Assembly: GCA_000277445.1 (NCBI GenBank)
Contig: AJWJ01000413.1
Coordinates: forward strand, 1-21,483
Length of the DNA stretch: 21,483 nucleotides
Source of the DNA: Polysphondylium violaceum
Lineage: Eukaryota > Evosea > Eumycetozoa > Dictyosteliales > Dictyosteliaceae
Direction of reading: 5' to 3'
The notes beneath the pieces were generated by a model, which made no database searches, was not told the origin of the DNA, and saw only the letters and a program-made list of their open reading frames with translations. Below, one piece after another: positions 9,694 to 18,593 of the stretch (within the stretch, counting starts at the first letter, position 1; the number at the start of each line of letters is the position of its first letter). A program made the translations under genes and the position numbers.

Positions 9694-11204
9694 TTATTTT
9701 GCTAATGGAGTTAAATCTTTTAAACCCTTTAAAATACCATCGAGGGATTCAATTTCAGTTGATTTCAATTCTTTAATTTGACGACCAAGATGCTCAGAGA
9801 TTGCATTAAGTTTTTTCTTTGATGATTCGTCGTGAACAAAAGAGATGGCAACACCACTTCTGCCAAATCTGCCTACTCTACCTACACGATGGAGATAGCT
9901 GACTGGATCGGGTCGAGAGTTTTCGTCGAGTGGAATATCATAGTTGATGACCAACGACACTTGGAGAATATCAATGCCTCTGGCCAAGACATTGGTGGTG
10001 ATGAGGACTTTGGTTCTACCTTCTTTAAAGTCTTTGATCTGTTTGAATCTCTCTTCGGTCGATAGATCTTTGCCATACAACAACGAGATTGAGTGGCCGT
10101 CGGCTCTCATCATCTCGGCCAGCTTTTTGGCAGTCTCGATTGTGTGGGCAAATACAATACTCTGACCAACACTTATGTAGCCATAGATGTCAGAGAGAAT
10201 GATTGCTTTGTTGGATTCTGAATCACAGTCGATATAGTATTGATGTATCTTGTCTACACTGAGATCCAATCTCTTTATACGTAAGCTAACCTTTGGGTCT
10301 GGTACCATTGCAGAGATGAGTTGATCCACTCCCAATGAAAAGGTGGCAGAGAATAAACAAACCTTTGTGTTTTGTGGCAAAAATTGTTTGATACTACCAA
10401 TTTGTTGTTGCATACCTCTTGAAGCAACAATAAAATCTGCCTCATCCAATACAATCATTTTAACATGTTTTGTCAATATTTTTCTTCTTGTAATTCCATC
10501 AAATAATTTACCTGGTGTACCAATAATAATTTGATTTTCAATTTTATTTGGTACTATTATTATTGTTATTATTATTAGTTTCAATACTAAATGCTATCAT
10601 ATATACTACTAACAATAAAAGAGATACATACAATCGACTTCAGGTATATATAGTAAAGGTTTAATGGATGAAAATTTCCCAATATTGCTAATTACTTCAA
10701 ATATTTGTAAAGCCAATTCTTTTGTTGGACTAAAGCAAATAGCTTGTGGTGCATTGAGGTTGGTATCGACTGTATTTAACATACCAAGTGTAAATGCAGC
10801 AGTTTTACCAGTACCTGATTGTGATTGAGCTATGAGATTTTCATTTGAATTTATAATCACTGGTAATGCAGTCTCTTGAATTTTCGATGGTTTATTATAT
10901 CCCATTGCATAGACACCTTTTAACAACTCTGGCTTCAATCCAAGTTCATCAAAACTTTTAACTGAATATAATGGTGAATTGGGATCACTTTGCATAACTT
11001 CCAATTGTGAATCAAAATCATTTATCAATCCATCTGATTTAATTAAACCTGGTATTGGTTCTATTATTATTGTACTGTTTAATAAGTTTTTGTCCAACTT
11101 TACTGTATCTCTCAATCTATCTATATATCTAAATCTATCAATCTATTACCTTCTGCAGCTGGTTCTGTGGCATTATTATCTTGTTTGTTTTCTACTTCTG
11201 ACAT
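9694..11204 (-). CDS. ddx19: DEAD-box RNA helicase Dbp5/DDX19 (mRNA export)
   Basis: Three exons, 11204-11150, 11120-10632 and 10553-9694; introns of 29 and 78 bp; 467 residues. Dbp5 remodels mRNPs at the cytoplasmic face of the nuclear pore with Gle1 and inositol hexakisphosphate. The family-specific block SDPNSPLYSVKSFDELGLKP and GVYAMGYNKPSKIQ (Q motif) precede the helicase core. Walker A is AQSQSGTGKT, Ia SPTKELALQ, Ib IIGTPGKL, II VLDEAD, III FSATF, IV SIVFAHT, V TTNVLARGIDI and VI HRVGRVGRFGR. All catalytic motifs look intact. The C-terminus GVAISFVHD matches the family. The second splice join (EVD-L-PNKIENQ) falls just before motif Ib. The first exon codes only 18 residues, and its join needs an unusually short intron, because no longer alternative keeps frame. 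The protein from residue 20 on is very sure. Confidence 0.94.
11121..11149 (-). other. Candidate 29-bp intron in the Dbp5 gene
   Basis: On the minus strand the ATG exon ends GCAGAAG and is followed by GTAATAG, a GATA/GATT-rich stretch, and ATATATAG before the next coding block. Read through, the frame meets a stop; removing these 29 bases joins it exactly. All other introns inferred in this window are 55-131 bp. The stretch resembles a GATA/GATT microsatellite, so a real micro-intron, a different upstream exon or an assembly slip are all possible. Confidence 0.45.
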
Positions 11205-11370
11205 GTCTAATAATATAAAATTTGTAAATGATAGAAAAAAAAAGATAATTTTGAAAAAATGAAAATATTTTCATTTTTTTTCATTTTCATCATTCCACGT
11301 TCAATTGTGGAAATATGTTCAAAAAAAGCAATATATGTTCAGAATAACGATACACTTTAATCATAATAAT

Positions 11371-12809
11371 TTAAATTATTTTATTCTTTTTTAAAACATC
11401 ACAATATTGGAAATTTTTAGCATTCTTTTCAATTTCATTCTTGTAAAAAGTTTGATGAGTAGGAGAGTCTTCAGCTTCCTTGTATTTCTTTTCCAATTCT
11501 TCTTTCTTTTTACAAAAATCATGTTTTAACTCTACCCATTTCTTTACGATTTCATTCTCTACGTAGTCTACCTTTACTCCATTGTAACGCAACACTGATT
11601 CAAAATCTTTTTTAACGTAATACTCTATTTGGATGTCATACTCTTTGATGAATATAATCTTTTCTCTATGAAATACTGGTGTTGCTGTAAAACTATATAT
11701 TGATGAAAAACTATTGTTACTGCTACTACTACTATTACTATTACTGCCGCCGCCAAACAATGAGAACACTATAAATAATAATGGCAACAACATAAATAAT
11801 AAACTAAATAACGATTGATTGTCTTGTTGTCCCTGCTGACCTTGTTGTTGTTGTCTTCTACGGAGTCTAGGATCTCCGCCAAAACTAAAATGTACTCCAT
11901 TGCCTGTTCCGAATGGTGATGAATTATAATAAACGTTTCTATTTCTAGCTCCTTGTCCTATTAAATTAAAACAGTATGTTTTAGTATAAATAAACCCTTC
12001 TATTACTATTCGTAAACACTTACTTGTTGGTATACCAAAGAATACATTAAAAATATCTTCGGGTGATAAATCATCTTCATAATAAACACCACCACCTCTG
12101 GAAAATGGTGATCTATTGACTGGTGTATCTTCACTACCATGTAAATCATATGTTTGTCTTTTCTTTGAATCACTTAGACATGAAAAAGCTTGTGTAACAA
12201 CTGTATTATAGTGTTTAATAGTGTTAGTATCAATAATTGTAAATAACCTATATATGATTGTATGTAAAATATATGTATTATTACTTTTAAATGCCTCTTC
12301 TGATCCTGGTGCATGATTTTTATCTGGATGCATTTGTAATGCCAACTAATAAAATAATTAATAACTATACTTTTATATGCGCAAAGTAATAATAATAACA
12401 ATAACAATACTTTTCTATATGCTTTTTTAATTTCAACATCTGATGCAGTTTTTGAAACTTCCAATACATCATAAAATGTTTTACATGTCTTAATTCTCTT
12501 GATTGCCACTATTTGCTCTTGAGTGTACTTTGGTTTATTATCCGCAGAAGATGAATCGTTGGCAGTGGTGGATGAGGTGGTGGATGTTGTGGTTGTTGTT
12601 GTGCTAGTGTACTGTGATGGTGCAGCAGTGGTGGACGACGACTGTGCTGAATTGTATTTGTCAATCAATATCTTTGCCTGCTCGTTTGGATACAAATTAA
12701 TAGATTTTTTCAAAAACTTTATGTATCCCTCTTGATTCCCCTGTGCCAATTTCTCTTTGGCAATCTCTATACATCTAAATGCCTCTTCTTTGTTGCTCTC
12801 CATTTCCAA
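11371..12809 (-). CDS. DNAJB12/DNAJB14-type ER membrane J-protein
   Basis: Four exons, 12809-12411, 12345-12285, 12200-12024 and 11957-11371, with introns of 65, 84 and 66 bp; 407 residues. The N-terminus MESNKEEAFRCIEIA closely follows animal DNAJB12/14, which begin MESNKDEA. The true start is therefore probably the Met at residue 3 (12803). A Thr/Ser-rich linker precedes the J domain (about 108-172), which has FYDVLEV, AYRKLALQMHPDKN (HPD at 139-141) and AFSCLSDSKKRQTYD. A Gly/Phe-type linker with DLSPEDIFNVFFG follows. A single hydrophobic span lies at about 261-281, and the C-terminal DUF1977-like region is Lys/Glu-rich. By family, it recruits Hsp70 to the cytosolic face of the ER for membrane-protein quality control. 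The J domain is split over three exons, with introns after AYRK and after EEAFK. Confidence 0.93.
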
Positions 12810-14007
12810 CGCAGTAATACCTCTGAGCGTCTAACTTAATAACTGGTAATACTAAAGAATAAATGAAAAAACTACCTATCGTGAACTAGGTGTGAGTGTG
12901 CAGTGCTGAAAATAATGAAAAAAAATAAAAATAAAAAATTAAAAAAAACATACATAAAAATTATCCAATTTATCCCTTCTTGTCTTGTCTGCGTGTGTGT
13001 CATCAACTCGCCAAGATAGAGCATAATATTTGGTGTGTGTGACTCATCCGGATGAGAAATTTTATATGTGCCTGATATTTTTTTTTTTTTTTGAGACCAT
13101 TTCATTGTTCCCTCATGCTTGGAATTAAATGATTCTTTCACCTAAAAAAATTTTAACTCCTAAGATGTGAGAAAACAACAATCTTAATCTCACCCTGCAA
13201 TACTATTAGAGAGATGCTGTCCTGGGCCATGGATAAAATTTGAGAGAATTTGGTTGTTGTATATCTTATTACTATGAGTTCATTTGAGGGGAAACTCTTT
13301 GAACAAGATATACAATTTGACATAAATTGTTATAACTTTTGTATTTCTTGTTAAAATAATCATCCCCACAAATGAAAAAAATAAACATTTATTGTGATTT
13401 TGGACAAAATCTAAAAAAAAAAAACCACCCTGTTGATACAATTATATTAAAATGGATAAAACACTTTTAAAAATATTGTATCGAGGGGGGATTTGTAAAA
13501 TTTAGATTATTTGGACAATGAAATCATATCGCCAATGAATTGTTGGATATCTTACTAATCTAACCAACCAAAAGAAATATTCTTTTTGAACATATATTTC
13601 TTTCTAGTAGTGAAATGTTTATAAACATGTCTTACCTTTGCAAGTGTGGTGTTTAAAGAAGGCCCACTGTTTAGTTTTTTTTTTTAGATTTTTCGATAGA
13701 AAACTTTGCCACTTGGACCTAGAGAAAAAGGAATCACTAAATAAAAAAAAAAATAAAAAAAAAAATCTTTTTTTTTTAAAAAGTTTTTTTCAATCATTTT
13801 TTTTCTCAAAGCCTCTCTCACTTTATTAGTTATTTGACGGATAGACACTTTATTTTAAGCCTTCAAACATAAAATGTAATATATACTCAATTATACCAAA
13901 TAGAGTGTATTGTGTTGTTAGTAAACATACACAATACTGACTCATCATACTTGTCGCATTATACTTACACTACTCTACCCTCACAGCTTTGTATATATTT
14001 AAACACA
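12810..14007. other. 1.2 kb gene-free region with hairpin cluster
   Basis: No supported gene. A frame at 13141-12872 (minus, 89 codons) lacks codon structure and is full of Lys and Phe runs. 12900-13140 holds A/T runs and GT-rich patches; 13150-13640 contains three clear hairpins (separate entry); 13660-13830 is T- and A-run DNA; 13840-14007 is the promoter and leader of the microprotein gene. Confidence 0.5.
13257..13603. repeat. Three stem-loops in a non-coding island
   Basis: Perfect arms: TTGTATATCTT (13257-13267) with AAGATATACAA (13305-13315), enclosing a nested GAGTT/AACTC stem; GATACAAT (13435-13442) with ATTGTATC (13475-13482); AAAGAAATAT (13571-13580) with ATATTTCTTT (13594-13603). 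A near copy of the first arm, TTGTTGGATATCTTACTA, lies near 13540. Words GATATCTT and AACCAAAAGAAAT recall 9527-9555, so the two islands may share ancestry. This may be a non-coding RNA locus or a decayed inverted-repeat element. Confidence 0.4.
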
Positions 14008-14240
14008 ATGAATAGCAATCAACTCCTTTTATCTTCTTTCTTTATCGGTTTAATCTCCTCAGCTGCTGCTTGGGGTGCTGGTGAAACTATCTCACTTTTA
14101 ATTGGTATGTAATAATAGGATGAATGACTAAGAGGTGTTTTTATTTTTAACCATCATATTAACAAATTTTAAATATAGGTATTGCTATGTTTTTCGTTCT
14201 CGTTTTAGCTCTCTTAGGTTGGATCTCAAGAAGACAATAA
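14008..14240 (+). CDS. 52-residue membrane microprotein, SMIM30-like
   Basis: Two exons, 14008-14104 and 14179-14240, with a 74-bp phase-1 intron. The N-terminus QLLLSSFFIGLISSAAA reads as a signal peptide or first span. A short polar stretch AWGAGETIS follows, then a second span (about 30-47, LLIGIAMFFVLVLALLGWI), and the basic end SRRQ. This layout and the AG-[DE]-x-I-x-LL-[IL]-G pattern recall vertebrate SMIM30, a small ER membrane protein; the likeness is from memory and rests on few positions. The intron splits the Gly codon before the second span. A TATATATTT stretch sits just before the ATG. Short, but the in-frame spliced structure and hydrophobic periodicity argue that it is real. 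Confidence 0.8.
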
Positions 14241-14695
14241 ATTTAAAACACAACATATAAAATAAAAAAAGAGTAATATAGTATAATTATAACCAAATAG
14301 AGTATCGATTGACACCTCACACTTATAAAACATAAATATCAAAAATCCCGATAATTTTGTGAACAAAAAAAAAAAGAAAAAAAAACAAACGAAAGAATCA
14401 ATGGCAAAGTTAATTTATGAATTAGTGTGTAATAATATTCATAATCAGATTTCGTTTATAAGATTATTACATTATTATGTATAATTATTGCAAATAATCA
14501 CATCACTATTTGAATCAAAAGAATTGTTGAATCATGTGCCTTTGGTTTCAATGGACCAAAAGGTGAGTTTGAGATGATCTCGAAAGATTTTTAAAGGGTC
14601 GAGACACAATGAGGAAATTCTTAACAAACAAATGGAAATAACTATATTTAGTTTTAAATTAATTAACTGCAATGCTGGCGCTAATTACATACAAA
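14241..14695. other. Spacer between microprotein and tRNA-Gly, with two hairpins
   Basis: AT-rich with A-runs at 14360-14390. Between 14539 and 14604 two consecutive stems are visible: CCTTTGGT/ACCAAAAGG (one bulge) and TCTCGA/TCGAGA. This is the only part rich enough in G and C to stand out. No coding frame. Confidence 0.45.
14539..14604. repeat. Tandem pair of stem-loops upstream of tRNA-Gly
   Basis: Arm CCTTTGGT at 14539-14546 pairs with ACCAAAAGG at 14555-14563; TCTCGA at 14578-14583 pairs with TCGAGA at 14599-14604. They are separated by 14 nt. The block could be a small structured RNA or chance pairing; no known RNA family motif was recognised. Confidence 0.3.
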
Positions 14696-14766
14696 GCGCA
14701 TGTGGTCTAGTGGTATGATGCATCCCTGCCACGGATGCGAACTGGGTTCGATTCCCAGCATGCGCA
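14696..14766 (+). tRNA. tRNA-Gly (anticodon GCC), second copy
   Basis: A 71-nt cloverleaf, base for base identical to the minus-strand copy at 192-262: acceptor GCGCATG/CATGCGC, anticodon loop CTGCCAC, B-box GGTTCGATTCC, discriminator A. A TTTTT run follows at once (14771-14775) and can end Pol III transcription. The 3' flank also resembles that of the first copy for about 40 nt, while the 5' flanks do not. Confidence 0.97.
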
Positions 14767-15330
14767 AATCTTTTTAAAACTAAATTCATTTATCGGGTTT
14801 TATTTTTAAATTCAAACTGCCCACCCCTAAGGAGTTACCAAAAACTGCCATCAAAACTACTAACAACACCAATAAAAAATCTCTTATAACTTAACAGCTA
14901 TGTCCAAAACTATTGAAGTGGAATCTATACAGGCAATCTTTGATAGAAACAAGGTAAAACTATTTTTGAGATTTTGGAGAAATGATTGTAAAACCCGAGA
15001 TAATTTTTAAATCAGTGCAAAAGTGTTCTAATAAAACCTAACCCAATATCATATATCTAAAAAAATCGATACTCAGGTATAAAAAGAAACAGCTTCTTAC
15101 CCCCATCCATTTTTTATTTTTTCTTTATAATCTTAGTTTCATTGCTATTTACATAATGGTCACACAACAAAGTCACATGGAAAATTTTTTTGTACATAAA
15201 AGGGTTTATTATTTGCAACACTAGTTGGGTGCCTTTTTTTATTTTTTTTTTATTTAATGCTAAGAAAAAAAAGTAGACAAACTTGTTAAAATTTAAAAAA
15301 CACTATAAAGTTATTGAATACCAATTGCAT
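14767..15330. other. Spacer with tRNA 3' flank and a possible small ORF
   Basis: 14767-14810 is the conserved tRNA flank with TCGGG. A possible small spliced ORF lies at 14900-15060 (separate entry). 15061-15330 is T-run-rich and is the 3' side of the P2X gene. Nothing else is recognised. Confidence 0.5.
14900..15060 (+). CDS. Possible 32-residue spliced small ORF
   Basis: An ATG at 14900 opens 18 codons (MSKTIEVESIQAIFDRNK) ending AAG before GTAAAA. A 62-bp intron-like stretch ends ATCAG at 15015. The following bases join in phase 0 to give CKSVLIKPNPISYI and a stop at 15058-15060. The first part has balanced codons and residues unlike the surrounding homopolymer DNA, which is why I list it. 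I recognise no family. It could also be the first exons of a longer gene with another splice pattern, a decayed gene, or chance. Confidence 0.3.
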
Positions 15331-16943
15331 TTATAAGCTCTCAATTTTGTGATATAAAAGCTCATCTCCTCTGTCATCTTTTACTATTTTTTTCATTGGA
15401 TCTATATAGAGATTGAAAAAAAAAATGAAACGATTAGTAAATCTACCTAGTATTGGCAATAAAAATTGAAATACATACTATAACCTTCAGTAACTTGGAA
15501 TTTGAATGATTGATATGATTTTCTTTGTGGTAAAATTCTAATTGCCAATTGATCGACAATTAAAGTAGAGATTGCTAAAAGACCCATACCAGAGACAAAC
15601 TATAAAGAAAAAAGTTATTATTAATACATATTGAAAATGAGAAAAAGATATATATATTTACAGTTAATAAAAGAGATTGGAATTTAAAGTGACCAATAGA
15701 TCCAGTTTGGAAGAAAAGCATTCTAATACCATGTCTTTTAAAAACAAATCTATGATTAATATTGTCAAGAACAACTGGTTCTACAACTGTAAATTCTGTG
15801 TCTTGAACAACACTTGTTGAATATGTATATTTAATGTTTTTGATACTATTTGAATATGTATTTGAATAATCTATAAAAACAAGTATAATAAGACCATCAT
15901 ATCTCATTGTTAAATTTGGATTTATAAGTGCTATAGAATATTATTGTTAATATTTGGAAAGAAAAGAAAAATAATTTCACTGTGACTGCAAGACTACTTA
16001 CATGGATTATCTAAATTGATACCAGTATAATTTAATAATAAACCCAATTCAATAATATCTGGTTTACCTTGAACTCCAATAGTATTAATACCTTGATTTA
16101 CTTGAATTTCTTTGTTATTTTCATCTTGAATATATCCATGTAAAGAGAGAGCATTTCTTTGAATACCTGAAACTGGGGCATACATTGTGTGATCAATTAA
16201 AAGCTATTTATAGAGTATTAGAGAGAGCTATAATTAAATTAAATAGATTGATACTATACTGTAAATCTTTCAATATCTGCAACATAAATATTTTGAGCAT
16301 TATCTGAATCTTTATAGGTACAAGTTGGTGAAGTAAACTCACAATCTGCAGTCTATTATATTATTTATATTTGGATTAGAATTTTAACAAGAGAAAAAAA
16401 AAAACAAACTAAATACTAAAAACTATTTATCCATACTTGATTATAATATTTAACTCTTGTAGTTGCACAAAAAGCAGTTTCCTCACCAATAGGGTATACT
16501 ACATTTGATTCATCCCAATATTCACATTTAAGTGGTAAAATATTTGGATTTGGATTAGCTTGATTTGAACAATAAGGGAAATTTGTTTGAGATTGACTTG
16601 GCTAAAGAATATTCACAGGTCTGTTAATATACTAAATTTTAATATTTTTAAAACAGTCATCTATGTATTTACTTTTAACAAAGAAGCTCTAATTGATCCA
16701 ACTGGTGTTTCTAAATTCAAATAACCTTTGTTTAAAATAATAGAATAGATAACAATGTAGATAACAATGCTTGCCATAAAAGTGATATGGAGTATACCTA
16801 ATCTTCTATCTCTAATTCTTACTACTTTAACAGTATTGTAAGATAATATATCATCTATATTTTGCAAACATTTGATTAATATAAAATTTGCTACATATTC
16901 GAAAAAATTAGATTTTTGTTTTTTTACCCCAATCAAGAGCCAT
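15331..16943 (-). CDS. p2x: P2X receptor (ATP-gated cation channel)
   Basis: Eight exons on the minus strand: 16943-16928, 16854-16673, 16601-16437, 16352-16260, 16203-16002, 15930-15662, 15599-15479 and 15401-15331; introns 56-84 bp; 372 residues, close to other amoebal P2X proteins. P2X subunits form trimers with two spans and a large luminal or extracellular loop. The N-terminus has DWDDI and the universal YxTxK site (Tyr 11, Thr 13, Lys 15), then RIRDRRLG and TM1 (about 24-46). The loop contains NKGYLNLETPVGSIRASLLK, KCEYWDESNVVYPIGEET, IDHTMYAPVSGIQRN, a Cys-containing middle, and RHGIRMLFFQTGSIGHFKF before TM2 (about 299-327). The juxtamembrane trafficking motif YxxxK is Tyr 338 to Lys 342 (YQSFK). 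In Dictyostelium these channels sit on the contractile vacuole rather than the surface. The first exon codes just over five residues; its join makes the expected DWDD. Which paralogue (A-E) it equals is unclear; it looks nearest to p2xA. Confidence 0.94.
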
Positions 16944-17317
16944 TGTTGTTATTTATAACTAGGGTATAGTTTATGTATACTCTTTATAGTCCACTACAAA
17001 TACACAAAATAGGGTGAAAAAAAGGACTAGATTTTTGATTTGGTGGCCTCTCTTTTTTTTTAATCAAAAAATTCGAAAAAATCAAAAAATCTTTTATCCC
17101 CGCGCCTCTTGATCACGACAAAAAAAAAAAAACTTTAAAATATTTGCCTTTCACGAATATGATGATGTGTTTTTATAAGTTGTTTTTTTTTATCAATTTT
17201 TGTGTATGGGTGGGAAAAATGTGTTTTATCTAGATGTCGTTACCGACATAAAAACATGATAAAACCGAGTGTGGTTGGTAATGGCAAACAAATAATAAAT
17301 AATAATAAATTTTATTA
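16944..17317. other. P2X promoter and Cln5-like 3' end
   Basis: A 374-bp AT-rich spacer between two minus-strand genes. It contains T- and A-runs and a small G/C patch (CCCCGCGCC at about 17098). No gene or RNA fold was recognised. Confidence 0.5.
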
Positions 17318-18593
17318 CTAGAGATTATCACTCGAGGAAGAAGAAATATAAGAGTATTGGGAACTTGAACTACCTGTGATCTTTGATTTGATAAAATAAA
17401 AACCAGCGCTAATATTAACACCAAAGCCAGACCAAAAACTACGGTTTGGAATTAAATCTAATCCAGATTGCTTTAGTAAAAATTTATTAACTATAACACC
17501 TAAAATTAAATAAGTTGAAACTCCACACGATAATCTATTTTTTTGTTAACATGAGTATTTATATATTAAATCAACTAAAAACTACTTACATAATAATAAA
17601 AATCCAACCTCCACTAATTGAAGATGGTTTGTTTGGATTTAAAGGTGAATAACAACTTGAATTATATCCAACTGAAGATTTATCTGGTGTTCCTGAAGGT
17701 AGGGGAGTAGGTGTGTATGTAAATGAGATGGGTGTTTTAAACACAGCCAAACTGAGATTATAATAAGAATCATCAACATATAGGAAAAATGTACCATTGA
17801 ATAAATGATCCATTGTTTTAACGAGACTAGTCATTGACTCGTTCATTTCTTTTAACTTTTCTAAATCTATATAAAACTTTGTAATTTCATTCCATGTTGC
17901 TTCATCCTCATATTCAATCTTGACTGGTTCTTGTGTTACATATAATGTTATATAATCTCTTGATGGTTTTAAATTTGATACAACAGTTGCTCCTAAATCT
18001 TTTTTATTTATTATTATTATTAATATACAAAATAAATTATAATAATATAACATATAATAATACATACTAAATAAAGCATCAAAGCTTGACCAAGCAAAAT
18101 CGTTACAAATTCTAGAAGGTAAATAAACTTGATTACTTTCTGCATCTCTAACATCAAATAGATTATATTTTGTATTGTTAAAAGTAGGAGACCAACATAA
18201 ATATTGAGCCAATTGTTCACCAGTACAATTCATAATGTGCTGTTGACTTGACCAATAGGTATCATTGATAAGTGTTTGAATTGAAACTGTTGCATAGGAA
18301 TCCCAATTGATCTCTGTTCTTAAACTTTCATTTACAATCGATGCTGGAAACAATGAGCTTATAATACTTGGTTGAGCTGTAAAATCAACGGTAAATTGTT
18401 CACTAGCATTGTAAATGGATCGAAAACCTACACCACTATGAAATGCATTGATATGGCTGAGCAAATCACCATATTTGGCATACATAAGAGGTGCCTCTAA
18501 ATAGTATACTTGAAAAGTATCTGTATATTCAAAACAGTTGCATATACCATTGAATAGTATTATAAAACTAATTATTATATTATATATTTTCAT
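17318..18593 (-). CDS. Cln5-like protein with mannose-6-phosphate-receptor/Atg27-type tail
   Basis: Three exons, 18593-18068, 17998-17590 and 17534-17318, introns 69 and 55 bp; 383 residues. A signal peptide (1-20) leads into a CLN5 domain: FQVYYLEAPLMYAKYGDLLS, then HINAFHSGVGFRS, parallel human CLN5. Human CLN5 has a papain-like NlpC/P60 fold, a His/Cys active site and makes the lysosomal lipid BMP; the matching residues here appear to be His 47 and Cys 163 (SRICNDFAW), both present. Many N-x-S/T sites suggest a glycosylated luminal protein. Unlike soluble human CLN5, a Pro/Ser linker (about 275-300) is followed by a membrane span (about 303-326). The short cytosolic tail NKFLLKQSGLDLIPNRSFW resembles those of mannose-6-phosphate-receptor-like and Atg27/Mrl1 proteins. 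The last splice acceptor (17535) was chosen because the nearer AG at 17499 breaks frame. Dictyostelium is said to have membrane-type Cln5-like proteins; this is probably one. Confidence 0.9.

Noticed and set aside
12872-13141. 89-codon minus-strand frame
   Set aside because: Low-complexity Lys and Phe stretches, no family resemblance and no splice partners.
13257-13482. Dictyostelid class I non-coding RNA
   Set aside because: The conserved CCTTACAGCAA motif and a convincing upstream CCCATAA/CCCACAA element at the right distance are missing.
17499-17500. AG at 17500-17499 as acceptor of the last Cln5-like intron
   Set aside because: It puts the final exon in a frame that stops after four codons; the acceptor at 17536-17535 keeps the membrane span and tail in frame.
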